A stretch of DNA of 64,000 nucleotides from Legionella parisiensis (GTDB lineage Bacteria; Pseudomonadota; Gammaproteobacteria; Legionellales; Legionellaceae), in NCBI RefSeq assembly GCF_001467945.1, contig NZ_LNYQ01000013.1, positions 2,549,098-2,613,097 of the forward strand, read 5' to 3'. This document shows positions 26,228 through 35,100 of this stretch, piece after piece. Position numbers and translations under genes: made by a program. Numbering within the stretch: the first letter of the stretch is position 1; each line of letters opens with the position of its first letter. The notes below the pieces were generated by a model, which saw only the letters and a program-made list of their open reading frames with translations, was not told the DNA's origin and ran no database searches.

Positions 26228-28153
26228 TTACATTCCCACACTTTTTTGATGTTTATTTTGGGAATGAAGCATTGAGGCAAGGCTATCTTTTACATGGTTT
26301 AAGGGATCATAATCAATTCCTAAATCACATGCATCACAAATTTTTTGAATATGAGTTGGGCTCGCTTTATCAAATCCCATTGATTTTGCATCTTTAATAA
26401 GAGTTTCGATTTTTCCTATTTTTTCTGCAATTTTAGGCTCGACCTCTTCATTCAAGTCACTAAGAACACTGGATAACTCTTTTAGTGCCGATTCATAATT
26501 GCGTTGTTTTTCCGAATCAAATTCAATAAGTTCAGTCCCATCACTTACAGCGCTCACAAAAAAACCATATCGTTCGACCTGTGCTGATTTTTTAGAGGAT
26601 ACGGACTCATGCTGCTCTGTGCTTTTTAGCTTGATAACAGGTTTATCTAATTCTGCTTCATTGTTTTGTTTTTCAGGTAAATGTATCGGTTCAATCCTTT
26701 CACCTTCTGGTTGAAGCTGTTTTGCCTCTGCAAGCTCATCAGTTGGCATACTTGATTTTCCCTTGATGACTAGCTCTTTAGGCTCAGGAACATTGGATTT
26801 AGAAGATTCAGAACCCCTATCAACCGTTTCTTGTAAAGAATTATGTGAAGTGGGAATCATGGTATCAATACTATCTTGTGGAGCAACAAACATTTGTTTC
26901 AAAAAGTATACATTGAGGTCAAAACACTTTTTTGCTTCATCCGATAGTATTGGTTTAATAATACTCGCTATCGTTTCCAAGTCTTTATTGCATGCGCTTA
27001 ATAAAATTTGGGTTGATTCATAACGCTCAACTGTTCTTAATTTTACTTTATACTCGTGTAATCGAAGCAACGAAGCATCCAATTTGCTTATTTGTTTTTC
27101 ATCCAGATCATCGGCAGGGCACTTCTTTAATTCATCAATAATTAAGCTCAAACCACTATCGATGTCATCCAAAGCATGAGCACGTGCATTTTCATATTGA
27201 GTAGATAGCGTCTCCTTCTCTCTCTGCCACTCAGCTTTAATTGCTTGGCTTTCTTTTTCAAAGTTTTTGACAATTTCATGATGTTCCTCATAAATCATTT
27301 GCAATTGTGGTGATTCGTGACGAACCTCTTCAAAAAAAGCATCGAAAGCCTCTTGAGCTTCTTTAAGTTTTCCTTGTTTCACTTGGTACTGTTGCTCCAT
27401 GAGCTCCAACTCTGACGAGACTCCATCCAATGGATCCACCTGAGCATACTCTAATTCCATTTCATTTTTCATTGTAATTAAAGTGTTATACAGTGTAATT
27501 GCCTTTTGCTTTGTTTCTTCACAAATATATTCATCTTGAGAAATTAAATTTAATGCCTTTTGCATCAAGACAATATGTTCTTCATAAGATGTATCAATGA
27601 GTTTAATTTGCTTTACATGATGGATGTGAGTAATTCGCTCCATTTCCTCTTCATAATATTGATACAAACTCATATTCGTTATACCGTAAAGCGACTTTTC
27701 CCATTCTGATGTAGGTAGATGTGGTGGTTTAGGTGCCTCAGATTGGAGTGTTGATGATTGTTTTTTTGGGGGGATAAATAAAAATTTTTGTATATTTGCT
27801 GCGGCAGCTTGTGCGCACTCTTTTTCAATTTCTTCAAGTAATGCAATTTCTTTTGTCAATAAATGCTTATCTTTGAAAAGTTCGCGAATGATATCAAAAC
27901 GCCCACTAACCGTCAGAAAAAAGAGCAAATTATGTTCGCACACATGCACGAATTCTTTAAAAATTTGTTCGTTTTGATGAATTACGTCATTTTTATTTTG
28001 AATCGCATTAAGCCTTCTGAGCCATCCTAAATAAGAAACCAAAAGCGGATAAGTTGCCTCGGATAACTCACGCTGTTTCAGGATTAAATCACTTGGATTG
28101 CCCATTACCCGTTTTAAATGTTCATCTGGTGATATATGAAGTATTCCCATCAT
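26228..28153 (-). CDS. Long coiled-coil hypothetical protein, candidate effector
   Basis: The 641-residue protein has no export signal. Long Glu/Lys/Gln-rich heptad-like stretches cover residues about 170-400 (ELMEQQYQVKQGKLKEAQEA, IKAEWQREKETLSTQYENA). Residues about 420-540 are a disordered linker rich in Ser, Glu and Pro (ESSKSNVPEPKELVIKGKS). The C-terminal 100 residues form another helical domain ending SQNKHQKSVGM. Such coiled-coil proteins are a standard class of Legionella Dot/Icm substrates; this is inference. It starts 138 bp from the stop of the next gene upstream. I do not recognise a catalytic motif. Confidence 0.65.
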   Translation of the reverse strand: MMGILHISPDEHLKRVMGNPSDLILKQRELSEATYPLLVSYLGWLRRLNAIQNKNDVIHQNEQIFKEFVHVCEHNLLFFLTVSGRFDIIRELFKDKHLLTKEIALLEEIEKECAQAAAANIQKFLFIPPKKQSSTLQSEAPKPPHLPTSEWEKSLYGITNMSLYQYYEEEMERITHIHHVKQIKLIDTSYEEHIVLMQKALNLISQDEYICEETKQKAITLYNTLITMKNEMELEYAQVDPLDGVSSELELMEQQYQVKQGKLKEAQEAFDAFFEEVRHESPQLQMIYEEHHEIVKNFEKESQAIKAEWQREKETLSTQYENARAHALDDIDSGLSLIIDELKKCPADDLDEKQISKLDASLLRLHEYKVKLRTVERYESTQILLSACNKDLETIASIIKPILSDEAKKCFDLNVYFLKQMFVAPQDSIDTMIPTSHNSLQETVDRGSESSKSNVPEPKELVIKGKSSMPTDELAEAKQLQPEGERIEPIHLPEKQNNEAELDKPVIKLKSTEQHESVSSKKSAQVERYGFFVSAVSDGTELIEFDSEKQRNYESALKELSSVLSDLNEEVEPKIAEKIGKIETLIKDAKSMGFDKASPTHIQKICDACDLGIDYDPLNHVKDSLASMLHSQNKHQKSVGM

Positions 28154-28290
28154 TCACTACCTGATTTATGTTTATATTTTATCAAAGTATAGTATTTTTT
28201 ATATTTACTGCGATTATTGTGTCTAATTTGCAAATTATTTGACAATGAGTGATGGTGATGGCTAAAAGAAGTAAAAGTGAACTTGACAGT

Positions 28291-28971
28291 TTAATGTCGT
28301 ACGTTTTTAGGAAGGTAATTCATTACGCAATAGCTCAAACATTTAGCATTGATAATTTCAAGATCTCGAAAATAGGTGATCTCTGCTAAATAAAAATCAA
28401 AAGTTTCCTGAATTGCTTCAAAATATCCTTTAATTACCACTGAGTAGCGCATTTTAGCTGTATAGTGTAGCTCGAGTAATTTAGAATATAAGAAAGTTAT
28501 TTCATATGCACATTGTGTATGTGCCGTTAAAGCAACATCAAAACAATTTGCTTCAAGTAATTTATTTTTTAGCTTATTTATGTTGCCGATCATATTGGAA
28601 AGGTAAAAGTTAATTTTTTCCATTTCTGCTTTATAAACCCCACCCAGTACATCAGGTACAGAATGGAGCATTTCACGTAAGAAATTCAAATCCGCAATGT
28701 AATTTCCTAATACGTTAGTTTTCTTCATTTCAATAAATCGTGCTTGCCATTCTATCAAGTGCATCACAGTACGTTTATATGCGATCAGTTCTTTTTCTTT
28801 AGAATTATCCAGGGTAGGAAGTTTTTTACTGACTTTTAAGTGCTCTATCCGTCCAATCACCATAAAACATGCATTTTTAATATCTTCAAAAGTTAATGAT
28901 TCAAATTTATTGGTTTCAATTTTTTCACCAATCGCATCAATAACCTTTACTACTTCAGGAGATAACATTGC
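28291..28971 (-). CDS. Helical hypothetical protein
   Basis: A protein of about 226 residues, apparently all alpha-helical, with segments such as MHLIEWQARFIEMKKTNVLG and EMEKINFYLSNMIGNINKLK. The frame is open to a TTG at 29013, but the ATG at 28971 has a GGAAC site 5 bp away and is preferred. No signal peptide or membrane span. It lies between the giant gene and the coiled-coil gene on the same strand, so it may be part of the same effector-style group. Family not recognised. Confidence 0.55.
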   Translation of the reverse strand, partial: AMLSPEVVKVIDAIGEKIETNKFESLTFEDIKNACFMVIGRIEHLKVSKKLPTLDNSKEKELIAYKRTVMHLIEWQARFIEMKKTNVLGNYIADLNFLREMLHSVPDVLGGVYKAEMEKINFYLSNMIGNINKLKNKLLEANCFDVALTAHTQCAYEITFLYSKLLELHYTAKMRYSVVIKGYFEAIQETFDFYLAEITYFRDLEIINAKCLSYCVMNYLPKNVRH

Positions 28972-29068
28972 CGTTCCAGATTTCAATATCACCTTGATCT
29001 GATTATAGTTCAATATTTAAACAATAAAGGAGCTCGCCTTTTGAATTTGTGATATTGAGTAAACCTCT

Positions 29069-29097
29069 TTCCAAACTCGCTGCATTAGAGTTTGGAA
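29069..29097 (-). terminator. Hairpin downstream of the giant gene
   Basis: TTCCAAACTC (29069-29078) and GAGTTTGGAA (29088-29097) form a perfect 10-bp stem with a 9-nt loop. A wider pairing encloses it: GCTCGCCTTT (29032-29041) with AAAGCGAGC (29100-29108), one base bulged. It is 67 bp past the stop of the giant gene and likely terminates it. Confidence 0.55.
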
Positions 29098-29163
29098 GGA
29101 AAGCGAGCACATGGAGCTTTTTTTGTAACTTATGTAGCTCTTTTTACCAGCGCTACAAATTTA

Positions 29164-32100
29164 TTACATAAAAAGTTCCATAGTTTTGTTTGTTTGATCC
29201 GATAGATCAGCTTGTGGATGCCTGATTTCTGACCGTATCGCGGGTTTCAGTGCTACTTGGGGAATAGGTTGCGCTTGTTTCATTTTAATGACGGATAGCT
29301 GTTTCTCAAATTCCAAAAGTTCAGATGGGTTAGTAATTCGCATAACATAAATCCCACCTTTTTTCTGTTCCTCATCAATTTTCTCATTGAGAAATGCAAC
29401 TTGTTGTTTCAAAGACTCTACTTGTTCTGCTATCTGTTGCCGCAAGTTACCAAGCTCGGAGGCTAGTACACCTTGCTTCTTTTCAATATCTGGACGAAAT
29501 GCATGGATCAAATTGCCTTCGGGTCTTCTTAATAATTCATTAAAATCCAAACGCCAATCTTCCATATCTTCTGGAGTAAAGACATAGCTTGCCACATAAG
29601 AAGAAATACTCCCCCAGACAGTTTTAGGTTTCATGCCTTCAACCATCCGCCCATGCAAATCCATAAATCCGATTTTTAAAATGATATCCTGAATTTTATC
29701 GATTTCTTCTGGTTGCAAATCAGGAAACTTAAATGTTTTGATTAACTCTCTATCGAGAAAACTATTGCGGACTTTTTCAGAAAAGGAGCTTAAATCTTTA
29801 GGTATTTGCTCGGCCACATATTCTTTTAAAACCAGAACTTCATTAACCTGGTCCTGAAATTTCTTAGGAAATAGCTCTATGTTCGGTTTAATTTTTGCTC
29901 CAAATTGAAGCAGGGGTAATTGCTCTTTTATCAATCGGTCAAAAGCTAAAAGTTGCTCATTCACTTTGACTAGTCTCGCTTCCAAAATTTTTCGCTCTTC
30001 GGTTAGCTCGTGAGCACGAGAATTATATTGGGTAAAATTATGGAGTAAAGGATGCGAACCAGTACCTTTGATCACTAAATCAAAATAATCACTAAAACCA
30101 TTATGTCCTTCTTTTAGCCTAACCTCTTTCACAGCAAACCCGTTTAATCCATTAAGTTTTTCTTTAAGATTATCCGCCTTACGTGTCAAAAACTTACTCG
30201 TATTAAGTAACTCCTTATGATCCTGGCTAAATTTTTCACAAAGATTGCGAACCTCTCCTCGCAGACGAATTGCAAACTCTTGTAGCTTAGAACTTGTTCT
30301 CGTCAAATCTCCTACTTTATCTGCGAGAAAATAATACATTTCATAAAAACCATAGATCGTGTTATTTTCTGCTTGCATTGCGTTTAATGTGCTCTTAATC
30401 GCATTCCATTGACCATTTTTTTGTAATAGAGGTTCTTCCTCCTCAATAACTTGAATCGCAAAATCCAGTTTTCCTTTCATCACTTCATACAGAGACGCCT
30501 CTTTACAATCATGTATAAAATCAGCATCCAATTCATTTTCATTGGAACTCATCGCCGCTAATCCATCAAGAGTAGCTAGAGTTCCTTTAATTAAAGTACG
30601 TATGTTATGGAAGCCAAAAGAAAATATCCATAAACCTTCCAGTTGCACTTCATGTTTTATCAATACAGTATACAAGTTCTTAATCGCACTTTGCCTTTCA
30701 GGTAACGTTTTAGCACCTTTTAAAATGTAGGTGGCATTCAATATGGCGTCCGCAGCATCAGTAACAGCAGAACATTCGAGTAAATATCCTAAGCCGCGAT
30801 GTTCTTTCATTGCCCAAGATAGGCTGCTTTCCAAATCGACAACAATTTCTGCCGCCACTTGATCCAAATAAATTGTTTTTAATTCCCGCAACTCCTCTGT
30901 TTCTTCAAGATCGGCTTGTTGATACACCCTTAACAATTCTTGAATTATTGGCTGCATGGCATATTTTTCAGCAAATCGATCTTCAGGCAAATAATTCGCA
31001 TAATCAATTAAAAGATCAATGAGAATATCTAAATTCGTTGCTCGCTCAATTTGTCTAACCAATAATGATTGCGTGGTTTTATTTAAATAAGCATTATTTT
31101 TTATAATACGGCAAATATCTGCAGCAAATAGTTTTACCTGGCTTTTAACAAAGGCACCACAATAAGCCTCTACATTGCCATCAGTAAAGCGCAGCATCGC
31201 TCCGTTTACTTCCAATCCAGATTCAACATAACGACGCGTCTTTTTCTTCTGAGCAAGCATTTCTTTTTTGCTTTCATATTCTGCCAATCGATGAAGCTGC
31301 AATTGTTCACTTAATGACACTCCATCCAGATAATGAAACCTCAGCGCATTGACTGAATCTTCTACAAGGAAAGGCTTAGCCTTTTCTTTAAGAAAGTCAC
31401 ATTGCTGCTCCCAAATCACATTGACCGCAACTTCATAGGCAGCCACTGCGTCATCCAGTGTTCTCGTAAGTAATTCTTTATTAACATTACGACGCACATA
31501 AGGATTGGAATATTTTTTCTGGGGATCAGAATGCGCAAGACATTCGGCCCATTGTTCACTCAAAACAAGAATCAAGTCATCTCTTTGGACCAATAACTCA
31601 GCATCCAATGTTTTCCATTCAGATTTTGGATAAACAAGATGTAAAAATTCTTTCCATTCCTTGAATTGCTGTAGAACTACCTGTTGTATATTAGAAGCTG
31701 TTTGAATGTAATGACGCTCAACCGCAATATCCTCATTTCGTTGCCTTTTTACCTGCGCTAATTCAACAAGCATTTCCTCACGGCCCTCATCGGACTGATA
31801 GAAACAAGATTGTGATAAAAATGATCCATACTCTTCATAAATTACAATATGCCTACCTGGTTTATCATTTCCGGCAATATGATTCATAATTTGCTGCGTA
31901 TCATGAGGAGTATTCAATTCAGTCTGAATCGTCAAAAACCCTTTAGTATGCTTTGTATCAAAAGAAGATTTTTGTCCGAGTCTTGAAGTAACAATAGTTA
32001 TTGTATTTTCTTTGCCGCACTGATTTTTTATCCAGTTTTCTTGTAACTTGCCAGCATCTTTAAATGCAGCAATATTTTTTTTAGTAAATAGCTCTTTCAG

Positions 32101-35100
32101 TTTTCCTTCAAGGAATTCTACCTCATGAGCGTCTTTAGCAAGGATAACAATAGGTTGTCCATTTTTTGCTTGCTTGATGGCTTCAATAAGAGCTTGTAAA
32201 TGAGCTTCTTTATTAACAGTTTCCTTTGCAACTAATTCTTTAGGCTTATTTTTTTGATGAGCAGGTATTTGACACGTAACAGTCATGTCAAACTTGCTGC
32301 ATTGTTCAACTAATCCATCTCGTCTTTCTAAGTCTCTGGAAATACTAATAATACGCCCTTGCTTTTTATAGTCATCAATGAACTCTTTAGTTGAAACAGA
32401 ATCAACAAAACGCATCTCTGGTCCAATAACGAACTCCCAATCGGGATGTTCTATTTGTAATCGGGCATGCAAAAATTGATGTTCCATAAAGGTGAAACCG
32501 ATTTGGCGCGTTTTTTGACTTAGGGGAATAGCAACATGCTGTACTGTTTCAGAAGGTGGAATAACAAAATCTTCACCTTCAACGAAACGTTGAGCTGTTA
32601 CTGCTGAATTAATCCATAAATTAAGTTTATCCTTTGGTAAAGTATTTAACTGTGCTCTATGCAAGCCCGTAGGAGCATACCGGTACAAAAATTCTTTTAG
32701 CTTATCTACATCCTGGTCCGTGCTCCAACCGTTATTCAAATCTAAAATATTGAATTGTTCCTGATCAATAAATTCATTAACTAAAAAATAAATCCATGTG
32801 TAAGGATTATTCTCACTACCCTCATCGTCTTTAGCCCTAATAGCAAGATTAAATAAAATTCTTTCATCTAATTCTGAAAAATCAGATCCATAAAGGATTA
32901 AGTTACTTGATGCAGCACGACTATCCTTGTAAGCGGTTAAGTTTTCATTTTCAGCTTTGGCCCGAGAACGATATAACGCTAGGTCACCTATAGTGGAATA
33001 GTTTATCCCGCCAACTTTATAGGTTCCTTTGGGAGCACCTATCTCAATGCTACTTGAAGCAATACCCAGATAAGCAAAAAAATCTTTGGCATGATTTTTA
33101 TAACTTTGAGCCATGACCTCACGAGCGGGTGCACACACATCAACTGTCCCCCCATCAGCCTCAACCCATTGCATTACTGCAAATAATGCAGCTGCAATAC
33201 TATTACTTTCTTCACCATCAATTTCCATCAGCATATTGCTTTGCTGATTTTTTAATGACATTAAAACCGCAATAAGCTGTGTGGTATCAACAAATTTTCC
33301 CGTAGTCCGGTAATATTGTTCACGTAATACAGCAAGTAGCCTTAATTGGATTTTTAGCTTCTCATGAGCATCAAGATCCGGTTCTCTTAGTCCAGCAATC
33401 AATGTATCTGATAGTTCACGCAACTCGGTGCGACTTATTTTAGTTAAATTTTTATAGACTTTAATGTGTTTCGCCGTTGAGTCATCGTCCACAACCAGAG
33501 TTAAAGGCTTCGCTCTTCCTATCGCATTAATATAGGTAACTTGTTGGGCTAGATCATACTGCTCCTGGCTACTTAAAGAAGTTCCTGAAAAAATATTTTT
33601 AATGTCCGCGATGACTCGTTTCACTTGCGAGGTCTCAAATTGCTCATCAAGAACTTGTTCCGAGTCTTTTAGAACCACATCAGATGCATTTTTTTTAGGA
33701 ACGCGCCCTGCTTTTGGATCTTTATCAAATTCATCAACATAAGTTCTGAGATCCTGAACATACCCATTTAATATTTTGATAAATGGTTCTATCTCTGGGT
33801 AAGGCGGATAATCAAATAATAGTACGATTTCCTGTAAATATTGTTGATTTAATTCAAGCCCTGCCAGCACGTCTAACAGGCGATGAATGTTTTTATCGGT
33901 TACATGCTCTTGCAGTATAAGCAATATTTTTGCCCAATTATTTAACTCGGAATCATCTGTTGCTTCCAACTTATTGACTACGTTGTAAAAGCGGGTCAAC
34001 TCAGTCTTGTTGCCTTTAGTGCAAGTTTTTAATAATAAAGTAAGCAATGGGACCAATGATGGTACTGTCGTTTTGGCCTGGGTAATTGATGTGATTTTAT
34101 CAATGACATTTTGAAGTATTTGCTCATCAACATCTGGACCTGCTATTTCTATTACGTGAATCAGCGTATCGAACAAAACTTCGGAATGCTTTTCATCTAC
34201 ATCAGTTAAGGACTTCAATCCTATCATTTCTTTTAATGGAAATACGGATTTCTGGCTTAAATTATGAGCGAATGAACAACGCAATAAGTTGTCATATGCC
34301 TCTTTCCCAAGATCTTCTCGGTATTTTGTTAAATAAGCAACCTCGCTCAAAGCATTACGTAACTGCTCCGCTGTATATTTTGGTGATTCTTTTAATATTT
34401 TGTATAAAATAGCTAAGGACGATGCAACTGAAACCGTTTTTCCTTGACTCAAAGTATCCAGTAAATCCTTCATCTGAACCGCAGTTAAAAAAGATTTTTC
34501 AGGCACTATGGACTTAATTCCATCAGTTAATAATGCAATACAACGGTGAAACTCAATGTTGTTTTGGTTTTTAATGCGAGTTAAGGAATTAATTAAACCA
34601 TTCACGATATCTAATTGCTGCCCCAATTCCTGCAGTGACTCGTCGATGGGTCGGTCGATATTTAATTCTTTAATTTGCTCCAATAGAAAGTTATCAAAAT
34701 CCTGATTTGTTTGTAATGGCTTTAACGCGGCAATTAAACTCGATAGATAATTGGCTTCTATTCTAGGTTTCAAAACAGACAAGTAGGATTTTTTTGTAAA
34801 AAATTCAGCCCCCAATGCTTGATTCATTTGTATTCTTTCTTGAGGAAATCCTGATAACGTCCAAGCAAACCACCTACTACCCAATAAATTCTTAGCTTCC
34901 TGCTCCGCTTCAGCCAATGACTCGAAGATCATTGTTGGGCTAGGGGGCTCTCGATCCAAATAGTGTAATACACAATAATGGGAATCCATCCAGGATTCCA
35001 AATATCCTTGTAATTTTTCCGGTAAATTCGCAAGCTTACTCTCGAGTTGCCATTCCTTATAACTTTGTCTCAGTATGCTAAAAAGATTAATTGCTGTTTC